NCBI RefSeq assembly: GCF_935822925.1
Contig: NZ_CAKXZS010000056.1
Span: forward strand, 62,001 to 126,000
DNA: 64,000 nt
Direction: 5' to 3'
Origin: Mesorhizobium ventifaucium
GTDB taxonomy: Bacteria > Pseudomonadota > Alphaproteobacteria > Rhizobiales > Rhizobiaceae
Part shown: positions 9,044 through 19,550 of the stretch, piece after piece
How positions within the stretch are numbered: the first letter of the stretch is position 1
Layout: each line of letters begins with the position of its first letter
Notes under the pieces: generated by a model
The model's database searches: none
What the model was told of the DNA's origin: nothing
The model's input: only the letters and a program-made list of their open reading frames with translations
Position numbers and translations under genes: made by a program

Positions 9044-10279
9044 ATGACCCTTTCATTCGACCATACCACTGAAGGCGCCCGTGATGCGTTGCGCGCCCGC
9101 GCCACGCCGGCCGAAAAACCGTCGCTGATCGGCCTGACCCGGGCCGAGCTTGGCGCGGCCCTCGTTGCATCAGGCATCGTGCCGGAGCGCCAGGCCAGGA
9201 TGCGCACCCAGCAGCTCTGGCACTGGATGTATGTGCGTGGCGTCTCCGACTTTGCCGGCATGTTCAACATCTCCAAGGATCTGCGCGCCGAGCTCGACAA
9301 GCATTTCACCGTCGCCAGGCCCGAGATCGTCGACGAGCAGATTTCCTCCGATGGCACGCGCAAATGGCTGTTTCGCTTTCCGCCGCGCGGCGCCGGCCGG
9401 CCGGTCGAGATCGAGACCGTCTACATTCCCGAAGAAGGCCGCGGCACGCTGTGCATCTCGTCGCAGGTCGGTTGCACGCTGACCTGCTCCTTCTGCCACA
9501 CCGGCACGCAGAAGCTGGTGCGCAACCTGACCGCAGAGGAAATCCTCGCCCAGCTTCTGACCGCCCGCGACCGGCTCGGCGATTTCCCCGACCGCGACAC
9601 GCCTGATGGCGCCATCGTGCCGGCCGAGGGTCGGAAAGTGTCCAATATTGTCATGATGGGTATGGGCGAGCCGCTCTACAATTTCGAGGCGGTGAAGAAG
9701 GCGCTGCTGATCGCGTCCGACGGCGACGGGCTTTCCCTGTCGAAAAGACGCATCACGTTGTCGACTTCCGGCGTCGTGCCGGAGATCTTCCGCACCGGCG
9801 AGGAGATCGGCGTCATGCTTGCGATCTCGCTGCACGCCACCAATGACGATTTGCGCGACCTTTTGGTGCCGATCAACAAGAAGTATCCGTTGAAAGAGCT
9901 GATCGCCGCCTGCCGCGCCTATCCCGGCCTGTCGAACGCCCGCCGCATCACCTTCGAGTATGTGATGCTGAAGGACGTCAACGATTCGATTGATGACGCC
10001 AAGGGGCTGATCAAGCTGCTCAAGGGTATTCCGGCCAAGATCAATCTGATCCCGTTCAATCCGTGGCCGGGCACCAACTACCAGTGCTCGGACTGGGAGA
10101 CGATCGAGAAATTCGCCGACTACATCAACAATGCCGGCTATGCCTCGCCGATCCGCACGCCGCGCGGCCGCGACATCCTCGCCGCCTGCGGCCAGCTCAA
10201 GTCGGAGTCGGAGCGCATGCGCAAGGTCGACCGGCTCGCGCTGGAAGCGATGATGATCGCGGGCCACGGCGAGGCGTGA
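9044..10279 (+). CDS. rlmN: dual-specificity 23S rRNA/tRNA adenine-C2 methyltransferase RlmN
   Basis: 411-aa radical-SAM methyltransferase. It has the iron-sulphur motif CTLTCSFC (Cys144, Cys148, Cys151), the MGMGEP glycine motif near 205-210, SAM-binding segments, and the C-terminal methyl-carrying cysteine in LAACGQL (Cys382). It makes m2A2503 in 23S rRNA and m2A37 in some tRNAs. ATG 9044 fits the family start; the in-frame 8975 extension is not family-like. The stop overlaps the next gene (GTGA). Confidence 0.95.
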   Translation: MTLSFDHTTEGARDALRARATPAEKPSLIGLTRAELGAALVASGIVPERQARMRTQQLWHWMYVRGVSDFAGMFNISKDLRAELDKHFTVARPEIVDEQISSDGTRKWLFRFPPRGAGRPVEIETVYIPEEGRGTLCISSQVGCTLTCSFCHTGTQKLVRNLTAEEILAQLLTARDRLGDFPDRDTPDGAIVPAEGRKVSNIVMMGMGEPLYNFEAVKKALLIASDGDGLSLSKRRITLSTSGVVPEIFRTGEEIGVMLAISLHATNDDLRDLLVPINKKYPLKELIAACRAYPGLSNARRITFEYVMLKDVNDSIDDAKGLIKLLKGIPAKINLIPFNPWPGTNYQCSDWETIEKFADYINNAGYASPIRTPRGRDILAACGQLKSESERMRKVDRLALEAMMIAGHGEA

Positions 10280-10761
10280 ACCGCCTTGTCGCCTATCTCA
10301 TTCGCTTCGCGATCATCCTGATCGGCTATGGCGTTGCCGCGCTGGCGGCCAGCGCCTTCCTCAACATCATGTTCCTGGCCTCTCTCGGGCTGATGACGGA
10401 CGAGACGCAGCCGGCAGCGCAGGCCTCGCTGTGGTTTTCAATCCCGTTCGTTGCACTGTTCGTCGCCTACTTCGCCTTCATGCCGGCAGCGGTGGCGATT
10501 CTCGTCTCGGAAATCCAGGGACGGCGCGACTGGCTGTTCTATGCGCTGGCGGGCGCGGTGGTCGCGGCGGTCTTCCTCGGCTTCGCCCACCAGACCGCCG
10601 ATGCCAATTTCGAGATCACCGACCCGCGCGTCGTCGCTGCCGTGATCGGCTGCGGCATGGTCGGCGGCATTTTTTATTGGCTGAGCGCCGGGCGCTGGGC
10701 CGGAAGCTGGCGGCAAGCCGGAAGGTCCGCGCCTACTTCGCCTGAGCGGTCAGGATCTTGA
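10276..10761 (+). CDS. four-helix membrane protein of unknown function
   Basis: 161 aa, translated from GTG 10276, which overlaps the rlmN stop, so it is probably translationally coupled to rlmN. Four hydrophobic helices can be seen (about residues 5-30, 52-77, 85-103 and 118-138) with an acidic linker after the first. I do not recognise a named domain. The last 29 bp overlap the convergent LysE-family gene. Confidence 0.75.
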   Translation: MNRLVAYLIRFAIILIGYGVAALAASAFLNIMFLASLGLMTDETQPAAQASLWFSIPFVALFVAYFAFMPAAVAILVSEIQGRRDWLFYALAGAVVAAVFLGFAHQTADANFEITDPRVVAAVIGCGMVGGIFYWLSAGRWAGSWRQAGRSAPTSPERSGS

Positions 10762-11374
10762 GCGCGAAGGCCGAAAACACCCCGGCGAACAGATAGTCGA
10801 CGGCGCGCGTCACCCGCGGGCTGGCTTTCATCGCGGTCGAGAACTTTTCTGCCGCAAAGACCATCGGCGCTGTTACCGGGATCGACAAAACGACGAACAT
10901 CGTGCCGAGGAAGAACAGCTTTCCAGGCGCGTTGGGATCATGGGCTGAGACGAACTGCGGCAGGAAGGTCATGAAGAACAGGATGATCTTCGGGTTGAGC
11001 AGATTGACGCCGAGCCCCGCCGCCCAGGCGCGAAACAGCGAAATCTCCGGCCCGCTCTTCTTCTCGGGTGAGAAGGCCGATCCCTTGGTGATCGCTTGCC
11101 AGGCCAGGAAGACGAGATAGCCGGCGCCGAACATCTTGAGCGCAAGAAAAGCCGCCGGCGAGGCGACGATCAGCGCCGAGATCCCGACCACCACAAGTGT
11201 GGTGTGGATCAGCGTGCCGCATAGCGCGCCGGCCATCGAGGCAAAGCCGGTGGCGCGGCCATGGCTCAGCGTGCGCGACACGAACAGCGTCATGTCGGGC
11301 CCCGGCGTGATCGCCAGGATCACGGTGGCGATGGCGAACTGGATCAGCGTGGTGGTGTCGGGAATGAAGGACAT
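10733..11374 (-). CDS. LysE/RhtB family amino acid exporter
   Basis: 213 aa with six predicted helices. The N-terminal TPGPDMTLFVSRTLSHGR (about residues 21-39) and the later WAAGLGVNLLNPKIILFFMTF region are characteristic of the RhtB branch. The likely role is efflux of an amino acid such as threonine or homoserine lactone; the substrate is not predictable. It is single-gene, convergent with the preceding membrane protein. Confidence 0.9.
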   Translation of the reverse strand: MSFIPDTTTLIQFAIATVILAITPGPDMTLFVSRTLSHGRATGFASMAGALCGTLIHTTLVVVGISALIVASPAAFLALKMFGAGYLVFLAWQAITKGSAFSPEKKSGPEISLFRAWAAGLGVNLLNPKIILFFMTFLPQFVSAHDPNAPGKLFFLGTMFVVLSIPVTAPMVFAAEKFSTAMKASPRVTRAVDYLFAGVFSAFALKILTAQAK

Positions 11375-11556
11375 CTGCGGGCCCGTGGATAAAGAATGCG
11401 CAGCCTATACCGTAAGCGTCTTCTCTGCACCAGCGACTGGCCGGCACAAGGGCTGATCCAGTATGCCAGCAGCGACCGAGGGACCGTTCATCACTTGCGC
11501 AGCCCGGAAAGGCCGTGATACCTCGCCCGCGAAGAACCCTGTCGCGGAACAGCCAG

Positions 11557-12780
<1,224 letters not shown>

Positions 12781-12888
12781 CCAGTTTCTCTGCGCAGAGA
12801 GATTTGGCTCTTTGACTGAGACCGAAAGGGGTATGGACCGCCACCGCGGCTCAGGATAAATGCTGATCTGTCGTGATCCTTCGCGCCC

Positions 12889-13045
12889 CCCTCTGTCCTG
12901 CCGGACATCTCCCCCACTTGGGGGGAGATCGGCCGTCACCACCGCCTTCGCGAACTGCCACCGTCGCAGGAGTGAGCGGTGCGCCAACGCTGCCAATCTC
13001 CCCCTTATGGGGGCTTGTGGGGGAGATGTCCGGCAGGACAGAGGG
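12889..13045. repeat. intergenic palindromic repeat, family A
   Basis: Begins CCCTCTGTCCTGCCGGACAT and ends with its inverse ATGTCCGGCAGGACAGAGGG. Each arm adjoins a second hairpin (CTCCCCCACTTGGGGGGAG; CTCCCCCTTATGGGGGCTTG). Closely similar elements are at 15801-15937 and 41870-42030. It occupies much of the 422-bp argG-ridA gap, where I see no gene. Confidence 0.88.
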
Positions 13046-13202
13046 CGGCGCTGTCCCTCCGGCATCAAAGGTTCTGCACCGTCGTGACGCCGACGTCCCC
13101 GGCCTATAACGGTTTTGCACTGTCGATCCACCCCCGCCTGGCCCATAGTCGGAAGGCACTTCTTCAGCTCAATATCGCCTAAAAATATGCGAGGAAAGGC
13201 CC

Positions 13203-13580
13203 ATGCGAAAACTGATCTCCACCGGCTCGCCCTTCGAGAAGGCCGCCGGTTATTCGCGCGCCGTGGTACAGGGCGACTGGTGTTTCGTTTCCGGAACGAC
13301 CGGCTACGACTATGCGACCATGTCGATGCCGCAGACGGTCGAGGCGCAGACGCGCAATTGCCTGGCGACGATTGCCAAGGCGTTGCAGGACGGCGGCTTC
13401 GAGATGGCCGATGTGGTGCGGGCGCATTACTACATCACCGACGCGGCTTTCGTCGACATCGTCTTTCCGCTCCTCGGCGAGGCTTTTGGCGACATCAGGC
13501 CGGCGGCGACGATGATCGTCTGTCAGCTCAACAAGCCGGAAATGAAGATCGAGATCGAAGTGACGGCACTCAAGCGCTGA
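13203..13580 (+). CDS. RidA family (YjgF/YER057c/UK114) protein
   Basis: 125 aa; the family deaminates reactive 2-aminoacrylate and other enamine/imine intermediates. RNCLATIAKALQDGGFEMADVV (residues about 56-76, shown here in outline) and RPAATMIVCQL carry the family arginine and the conserved core, and the final EIEVTALKR is typical. GAGGAAAGG precedes the ATG. It is not the canonical RidA paralogue beyond doubt; members of the subfamily can differ in substrate. Confidence 0.85.
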   Translation: MRKLISTGSPFEKAAGYSRAVVQGDWCFVSGTTGYDYATMSMPQTVEAQTRNCLATIAKALQDGGFEMADVVRAHYYITDAAFVDIVFPLLGEAFGDIRPAATMIVCQLNKPEMKIEIEVTALKR

Positions 13581-13751
13581 GTTCGACGGCGGTGCAGGAG
13601 CTTGCGCGACCTTGTCGAGGCGCGATGATCGACAAAGATGCTCTGAACCAAAGGCTTGCGCATAGTCCACTTGGCGTTTAGCAAGGCCGCGGCTCACGAC
13701 AGCGCCGCGCGTCCTTTGGACGCGCAAAGGACGCTGTAGAATTTTGTTTCT

Positions 13752-13793
13752 GCGCATGAAGCTTTCCGAAATCGATTCCGATTTCATGCGCCA
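13752..13793. repeat. short rhizobial palindrome upstream of leuB
   Basis: GCGCATGAAGCTTTCCGAAA followed by TCGATTCCGATTTCATGCGC forms an imperfect inverted repeat ending about 20 bp before the leuB ATG. It resembles the GATC/CCGAAA palindrome at 33655-33690 and is probably another degenerate copy of the same rhizobial repeat type. Confidence 0.55.
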
Positions 13794-13811
13794 CAGTTAG
13801 GACGGTTCCGG

Positions 13812-14915
13812 ATGGCTTCGAAAAATCTTCTCCTGCTCGCCGGCGACGGCATCGGCCCCGAGGCGATGGCCGAGGTGAAGAAGCTGATCGCCGCCATGAA
13901 CGTCAAGCTCGGCAGTGGTTTTATCACCGATGAGGGGCTGGTCGGCGGCTGCGCCTATGACGCGCATGGCGCGGCGATTTCCGATGCCGACATGGCCAAG
14001 GCGATGGCCGCCGACGCGGTGCTGTTCGGCGCCGTCGGCGGGCCGAAATGGGATGCGGTGCCTTATGAAGTGCGCCCGGAGGCCGGACTGCTGCGGCTGC
14101 GCAAGGACATGGAGCTGTTCGCCAATCTCAGGCCGGCTATCTGCTATCCGGCGCTGGCCGCATCCTCCTCGCTCAAGCAGGAGGTGGTCGAAGGGCTCGA
14201 TATACTGATCGTGCGCGAGCTCACCGGCGGCGTCTATTTCGGCGAGCCGAAGCAGATCATCGATCTCGGCAACGGCCAAAAACGCGGCATCGACACGCAG
14301 GTCTACGACACGTTCGAGATCGAGCGCATTTCGGGAGTTGCGTTCGAATTGGCGCGCACGCGCAAGAACCACGTCACCTCGATGGAAAAGCGCAATGTGA
14401 TGAAGTCGGGCGTGTTGTGGAACGAGGTCGTCACGCAGACGCACAAGGCCAGATATGCCGACGTCAAGCTCGACCACATGCTGGCCGATGCCGGCGGCAT
14501 GCAGTTGGTGCGCTGGCCGAAACAATTCGACGTCATCGTCACCGACAATCTGTTCGGCGACATGCTGTCCGACATCGCCGCCATGCTGACCGGCTCGATC
14601 GGCATGCTGCCGTCGGCGTCGCTCGGCGCGCCGGATGCCAAGACGAAAAAGCGCAAGGCGCTTTACGAGCCGGTGCACGGTTCGGCGCCCGACATTGCGG
14701 GCAAGGGCATCGCCAACCCGATCGCCATGATCGCCTCCTTCGCCATGTGCATGCGCTATTCCTTCGGCATGGTGGCCGAGGCAGATCGCCTGGAAAGCGC
14801 CATCGCCGCCGTGCTCGATCAGGGCTTGCGCACCAGGGATATTCTTTCCCCTGGGATGACCGAAGTCGGCACCACTGAGATGGGCGACGCGATTATCGCC
14901 AAGTTCCTGGGCTGA
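13812..14915 (+). CDS. leuB: 3-isopropylmalate dehydrogenase
   Basis: 367 aa; oxidises and decarboxylates 3-isopropylmalate in leucine synthesis. It has the NAD-binding start LLLAGDGIGPE, the substrate loop containing GGPKWD and LLRLRKDMELFANLRP, the Mg site VTDNLFGDMLSD near residue 243, and EPVHGSAPDIAGKGIANP. It is full length. leuD lies 16 kb away in the window, so the leucine genes are dispersed. Confidence 0.97.
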   Translation: MASKNLLLLAGDGIGPEAMAEVKKLIAAMNVKLGSGFITDEGLVGGCAYDAHGAAISDADMAKAMAADAVLFGAVGGPKWDAVPYEVRPEAGLLRLRKDMELFANLRPAICYPALAASSSLKQEVVEGLDILIVRELTGGVYFGEPKQIIDLGNGQKRGIDTQVYDTFEIERISGVAFELARTRKNHVTSMEKRNVMKSGVLWNEVVTQTHKARYADVKLDHMLADAGGMQLVRWPKQFDVIVTDNLFGDMLSDIAAMLTGSIGMLPSASLGAPDAKTKKRKALYEPVHGSAPDIAGKGIANPIAMIASFAMCMRYSFGMVAEADRLESAIAAVLDQGLRTRDILSPGMTEVGTTEMGDAIIAKFLG

Positions 14916-14974
14916 GCCTGTGGCGGTCGACGTCCGCCCGGCTTCCAGCCCCTCAAAATCGCTGTGTGGAGCAG

Positions 14975-15670
14975 CTAGGCCCTGACGCCCGCCGGCACCG
15001 GGCCCCACTGATTTTCACGGGCCTGCGTCGGGATCAGCGCAAAGACCAGGATGATCAGCCAGCCGATGGTCGGGATGAACACCACCAGAAAAAGCCAGCC
15101 GGTCAGGCCGATGTCGTGCAGGCGACGCACGTTCAGTCCGATCCAAGGCGGGATTGTCGCCAGCACAAACGCGCCGCAAAGACCGACCGTCACTGCCGGC
15201 AATTCGTCAAGATGGCCCATGGCGTCATCGACGAAGAGGCCGACGCCAACGACCACGATCAGCGCGATCGTCGAGAACAGGCAATAGCCCCAATATTCCT
15301 TGCGGCGGGCACGGCCGGAGAAATTGAAGTAATTTTCAGTCAGGCCCCGCCGGAAGTAGCTCCAAAGGTCGGTGGCGGGAGCATTTTCAGCGAAACGGCC
15401 GAAATGTTGCGGCGCCACGGGCGCGTTGCCGGTTTGAGTCGGGGCGGCGGTTGCGGCAGGCGCATCGGCGGACGGGCTGGCAGTTTGGGCGCGGATCGAA
15501 AAAACGTCGCGTGCCCGTCCGCCGGTCGGCTGGAACTCGATAACCGTGCCCTTGGCCATCGACGCTTCTCGGCGCAGATCCTCGCGCGCGAAAGTGTAGC
15601 GATTGCCGTCGGCTCCGGTGATGAAGCCAAAGCCGTGGTCCTCGTCATAGTGAAGCACTTCGCCGCGCAT
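14975..15670 (-). CDS. cold-shock-like domain fused to DUF805 membrane domain
   Basis: 231 aa in two parts. Residues 1-60 (GEVLHYDEDHGFGFITGADG) follow the beta-barrel pattern of a cold-shock/OB nucleic-acid-binding domain. An Ala/Thr/Pro linker (about 62-90) follows, then a DUF805 region with four helices starting FSGRARRKEYWGYCLFS. The fold of the first part is seen from pattern only. A membrane protein with a cytosolic RNA- or DNA-binding head is the inference; the role is unknown. Confidence 0.8.
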   Translation of the reverse strand: MRGEVLHYDEDHGFGFITGADGNRYTFAREDLRREASMAKGTVIEFQPTGGRARDVFSIRAQTASPSADAPAATAAPTQTGNAPVAPQHFGRFAENAPATDLWSYFRRGLTENYFNFSGRARRKEYWGYCLFSTIALIVVVGVGLFVDDAMGHLDELPAVTVGLCGAFVLATIPPWIGLNVRRLHDIGLTGWLFLVVFIPTIGWLIILVFALIPTQARENQWGPVPAGVRA

Positions 15671-15800
15671 GTCCTGCCCCTCGTCCCGCTGGCCAGACTG
15701 TTCAAAGTTGCGGCAGACCGCAAGGGGTGCGGGGCGAAATGCAGGTGCGTCGGCTACGAGCAGGCCGCGTGTTTTTCGTCATACCGGGCCGGAGCAGGAA

Positions 15801-15937
15801 CGGACATCGCCCCCGCAAGGGGGAGATTGGCGGTCATCCCGGCCTTCGCCAATCTTGAACAATGGAAGTTTGGAGCCACCAGTGAAGCTGCCATCTCCCC
15901 CCTTGCGGGGGAGATGGCCGGCAGGCCAGAGGGGGGT
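15801..15937. repeat. intergenic palindromic repeat, family A
   Basis: Arms GGACATCGCCCCCGCAAGGG and its relative CCCCTTGCGGGGGAGATGGCC face each other (only key parts shown), with CTTCGCCAATCTTG in the core. It fills the 335-bp gap between the divergent cold-shock/DUF805 gene and the 3' end of the helicase gene; no gene is visible in the rest of that gap. Confidence 0.85.
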
Positions 15938-16005
15938 GGGAAGGATCGCTACAGCTTCGTTTTCCGCGGCCTTCTTTGGCCACCTGTCAAGATCGCACAA
16001 TTAGT

Positions 16006-17859
16006 TCAAGCCGGCCGCTTCTTCGACTTCTTGTGCTTCGCCGGTGCGCCTTCAAACTTCGCCTTCGCTGCCTTCCCGGCCCAGGGCTTTGCTTCGAATG
16101 CGGCGGGGCGCTGATCGGCTGACGGTGCGCGCTTCTCGAATTTGGGCGCGTTCTGGTCGAACGTCCGCTTGCCGCGGTGCGGCTTCTTGTCCGGCCGTGG
16201 CTCCTGATAGCCGGCCCGCGACAGGTCGGGCGTGCCGTCCAGCCGCTTGACCGCGATGTTGTTCTGCAACTTGCGGTCCGGGCCGATTGCCTGGAAAAAC
16301 CGGTCGGCCCTATCCGCCGCGATCTGCACGAAGGTTTCTTCCGGCTGCATCTTGATGGCGCCGATCTCGCGCTTGGAGATGCCGCCGGTCCGGCACAGCA
16401 TCGGGATCAGCCAGCGCGGCTCGGCATTCTGCCTGCGTCCCACCGACAGCGAGAACCAGACGCTGTCGCCGAAATCGTCGCGGCGGCTTGGCGCCTCGTC
16501 GCGACGGACAGATCTATCGCCAGAGGGCCTGTCGCCCGACGGCGTGAACGGAGCGACGTCCAGGAGATCCTCGGGCGCCGAGCGGCTGGAACGGCACAGA
16601 CGCAGGAAGGCGGCGGCCACCTGATCGGGGCGGTGCTGCTCAAGAAGCGCGTTGATGAAGCCGCGCTCCTCTTCCTTCACAGGCTCGCTGAAAACCGGGT
16701 CGGCGAGGATGCGCTCGTCGTCGCGGCGCAGGACGTCGTCGGCCGAAGGCGGGCTTGCCCATGTCGCCGCAAGGCCAGCGCTTTGCAGCAGCCGTTCGGT
16801 GCGCCTGCGGGCATTGTTGGGCACGATGAGCGCGCTGACACCCTTGCGTCCCGCCCGTCCCGTCCGCCCGCTTCGGTGCAGAAGCGTCTCCGGATTGGTC
16901 GGCAGGTCGGCGTGGATCACCAGTTCGAGGTTGGGCAGGTCGATGCCGCGCGCCGCCACGTCGGTGGCGACGCAGACTTTTGCGCGGCCGTCGCGCATCG
17001 CCTGCAGCGCGTGGCTGCGCTCGTTCTGGCTCAGCTCGCCCGAAAGCGCGACGACGGAAAAGTTTCGGTTGTTGAAGCGCGCGGTCAGGTGATTGACGGC
17101 GGCGCGCGTGTTGCAGAACACCAGTGCGTTCTTCGCTTCGTAATAGCGCAGCACGTTGATGATGGCATTTTCCCGGTCGGCCTGGGCTACGCTCAGCGCC
17201 CGGTATTCGATGTCGAGATGCTGCTTCTCCTCGCCGGCGGCCGAGATGCGCACCGCATCGCGCTGGTAGCCTTTGGCCAGCGTGGCGATGGAGCGCGGCA
17301 CCGTGGCCGAAAACATCAAGGTGCGACGCTCGGCCGGCGCGGCGTCGAGGATGAATTCCAGATCCTCGCGAAAGCCGAGGTCGAGCATCTCGTCGGCTTC
17401 GTCCAGCACGACTGCCTTCAGCTCGGACATGTCGAGCGAATTGCGGGTGATGTGGTCGCGCAGCCGGCCGGGCGTGCCGACAACGATATGGGCGCCGCGC
17501 TCCAGCGTGCGGCGCTCGGTGCGCATGTCCATGCCGCCGACGCAGGACGCTATCGCTGCGCCGGTCAGGTCATAGAGCCATTCGAGCTCGCGCGTCACCT
17601 GCAAAGCGAGCTCCCGCGTCGGTGCCACGGCCAGCGCCAGCGGTGCTGCGGCTTGGGAAAAGCGCTCGGCGCCGTCGAGAAGGGTCGGTGCCAGAGCCAG
17701 CCCGAAGGCCACGGTCTTGCCGGAGCCGGTCTGGGCGGAAACCAGCGCATCGGCCTGCCCGAGCTCGAGAACCGCCTTCTGCACCGGCGTCAGCTCGACA
17801 TAGCCGCGTTTTTCCAGCGCCTTTGCCAGCGCGGGGACAAGTGCTTCGAAATTGGACAT
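16006..17859 (-). CDS. DEAD-box ATP-dependent RNA helicase with basic C-terminal tail
   Basis: 617 aa. Q-motif glutamine near 27, motif I AQTGSGKT (42-49), Ia PTRELA (80-85), II DEAD (153-156), III SAT (184-186), and VI HRSGRTGRAG near 328 are all intact. After residue 400 comes a DbpA-type RNA-binding-like segment (ISKREIGAIKMQPEETFVQI) and a Lys/Arg-rich tail ending KHKKSKKRPA. The likely role is ribosome assembly or RNA decay. ATG 17859 (MSNFEALVPALAKALEKRGY) is preferred to the in-frame start 13 codons upstream. Confidence 0.93.
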   Translation of the reverse strand: MSNFEALVPALAKALEKRGYVELTPVQKAVLELGQADALVSAQTGSGKTVAFGLALAPTLLDGAERFSQAAAPLALAVAPTRELALQVTRELEWLYDLTGAAIASCVGGMDMRTERRTLERGAHIVVGTPGRLRDHITRNSLDMSELKAVVLDEADEMLDLGFREDLEFILDAAPAERRTLMFSATVPRSIATLAKGYQRDAVRISAAGEEKQHLDIEYRALSVAQADRENAIINVLRYYEAKNALVFCNTRAAVNHLTARFNNRNFSVVALSGELSQNERSHALQAMRDGRAKVCVATDVAARGIDLPNLELVIHADLPTNPETLLHRSGRTGRAGRKGVSALIVPNNARRRTERLLQSAGLAATWASPPSADDVLRRDDERILADPVFSEPVKEEERGFINALLEQHRPDQVAAAFLRLCRSSRSAPEDLLDVAPFTPSGDRPSGDRSVRRDEAPSRRDDFGDSVWFSLSVGRRQNAEPRWLIPMLCRTGGISKREIGAIKMQPEETFVQIAADRADRFFQAIGPDRKLQNNIAVKRLDGTPDLSRAGYQEPRPDKKPHRGKRTFDQNAPKFEKRAPSADQRPAAFEAKPWAGKAAKAKFEGAPAKHKKSKKRPA

Positions 17860-18235
17860 ATGCTTCTTTCGGAATTCGGATTCTTTTATGCCCGGCAATG
17901 GGTCATCCGTCGGCGAGCACCAGGAGCGCCACGAGCCAAACGATCCAATCGTTCGTACTTCGCGCCGCCGCCATTGTACAGGGCAAGCCGCCTCGCTGCG
18001 TCGCGATTGACTCTTCGCCTAAACCGCGTAAAAGCCGGCACCGAACGGGATAGTTTCGATGCGCGGCCTTTTAATGGCGCTTCTTGCATTCGACTTCCCC
18101 GGCCGCAATGCGAACCATTGGGCCGGGCGCGTCGGCGCGTCTCCTCGTTCCAGCAAAACTACGGCTAAAACGACCACTAAAACGGTCTGATTCCCTTGGC
18201 CTAACCACCCTCTCCCGGGTCCGGCCCGGGGGTTG
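17860..18235. other. gap between helicase and asd, no gene seen
   Basis: A 437-bp divergent intergenic region (to 18296). It must hold the promoters of both genes, but I see no clear -35/-10 pair, conserved ORF or known repeat in it. The only structure is the hairpin at 18236-18259. Confidence 0.5.
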
Positions 18236-18264
18236 AAACCCGCATCGGCCGGCGGGTTTTCTCC
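18236..18264 (+). promoter_or_regulatory. hairpin with T-run in the asd leader
   Basis: AAACCCGC (18236-18243) pairs with GCGGGTTT (18252-18259) across an 8-base loop, followed by a T and CTCC, 33 bp before the asd ATG. The shape is like a weak intrinsic terminator in the 5' leader. Attenuation is possible but not shown. Confidence 0.35.
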
Positions 18265-18296
18265 AAAAAACCGAGCGGAGAGGACAGGAGATTTCG

Positions 18297-19331
18297 ATGA
18301 GTTTCAAGGTTGCAATCGTCGGCGCCACGGGCAATGTGGGCCGGGAAATGCTCAACATACTGGAAGAGCGCGGCTTTCCGGTAAGCGAGGTGGTGGCGCT
18401 GGCCTCGCGGCGCAGCCAGGGCACGGAAGTGTCGTTCGGCGACCGCACGCTGAAGGTCAGGACGCTCGACCAATATGATTTTTCCGACACCGACATCTGC
18501 ATCATGTCGGCCGGCGGCAATGTCTCGAAGGAATGGTCGCCGAAGATCGGCAAGCAGGGCTGCGTCGTCATCGATAATTCGTCGGCCTTCCGCTACGACC
18601 AGGACGTGCCGCTGATCGTGCCGGAGGTGAACCCGGACGCGATTTCGCAGTTCACGCGCAAGAACATCATCGCCAACCCGAACTGCTCGACGGCCCAGCT
18701 GGTCGTGGCACTGAAGCCGTTGCACGACTTCGCCACCATCAAGCGCGTCGTCGTCGCCACCTACCAGTCGGTCTCCGGCGCCGGCAAAGAAGGCATGGAC
18801 GAATTGTTCACGCAGACGCGGGCCGTGTTCGTCGCCGACCAGGTCGACGTCAAGAAGTTCACCAAGCGCATCGCCTTCAACGTCATCCCGCATATCGACG
18901 TCTTCCTCGACGACGGCTTCACCAAGGAAGAGTGGAAGATGGTCGCCGAGACCAAGAAGATGCTCGACCCCAAGATCAAGCTGACGGCGACCTGCGTGCG
19001 CGTGCCGGTGTTCATCGGCCATTCGGAAGCGGTCAACATAGAGTTCGAAAAGCCGATCACCGCCGAGGAAGCACGTGAGATCCTGCGCGAAGCGCCAGGC
19101 TGCCAGGTTCTCGACAAGCGCGAGGACGGCGGCTACATCACGCCGCTGGACTCGGCCGGCGAGGACGCCACCTTCATCTCGCGCATCCGCGAGGATTCGA
19201 CCATCGACAACGGCCTGTCGATGTGGATCGTCTCCGACAATCTGCGCAAGGGCGCGGCACTCAACGCCGTGCAGATCGCGGAGCTGCTGATCGAGCGCGG
19301 GCTGATCCAACCGAAGAAAAAGGCGGCTTGA
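18297..19331 (+). CDS. asd: aspartate-semialdehyde dehydrogenase
   Basis: 344 aa; reduces aspartyl phosphate to the semialdehyde feeding lysine/diaminopimelate, methionine and threonine synthesis. It has the NADP loop VGATGNVG (8-15), the catalytic Cys130 in NPNCSTAQ, and His242 in GHSEAVNIEF. GGACAGGAG precedes the ATG. It is full length and monocistronic. Confidence 0.97.
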   Translation: MSFKVAIVGATGNVGREMLNILEERGFPVSEVVALASRRSQGTEVSFGDRTLKVRTLDQYDFSDTDICIMSAGGNVSKEWSPKIGKQGCVVIDNSSAFRYDQDVPLIVPEVNPDAISQFTRKNIIANPNCSTAQLVVALKPLHDFATIKRVVVATYQSVSGAGKEGMDELFTQTRAVFVADQVDVKKFTKRIAFNVIPHIDVFLDDGFTKEEWKMVAETKKMLDPKIKLTATCVRVPVFIGHSEAVNIEFEKPITAEEAREILREAPGCQVLDKREDGGYITPLDSAGEDATFISRIREDSTIDNGLSMWIVSDNLRKGAALNAVQIAELLIERGLIQPKKKAA

Positions 19332-19465
19332 TTCTCGCTCACGGCTTGGCCTTCGGCCGATTTAGTTTTCGCTCACGGCCGTATCGCCGCTGCCGCGGCG
19401 GGCCCTCCGCGGGGGCGCCGGATGACCGGCGGCCTGCGGTCGCGGGCTCGGCCTTCGGCCGGTTA

Positions 19466-19525
19466 GCCCCTTCTCTCCGTCTTGCGGGGAGAAGGTCCCG
19501 GCAGGGGGATGAGGGGCAGCGCCCA
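19466..19525. repeat. partial intergenic repeat, family B half
   Basis: CCCCTTCTCTCCGTCTTGCG... to GGGGGATGAGGGGCAGCGCC matches the right half of the family B elements at 26021, 42358 and 58989. Just before it (19330-19460) lie two copies of CTCGCTCACGGC-type sequence and a GGCCTTCGGCC hairpin, apparently another degenerate intergenic element downstream of asd. Confidence 0.7.
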
Positions 19526-19550
19526 CATTTCCAGACACAAGGCGCCCGCC

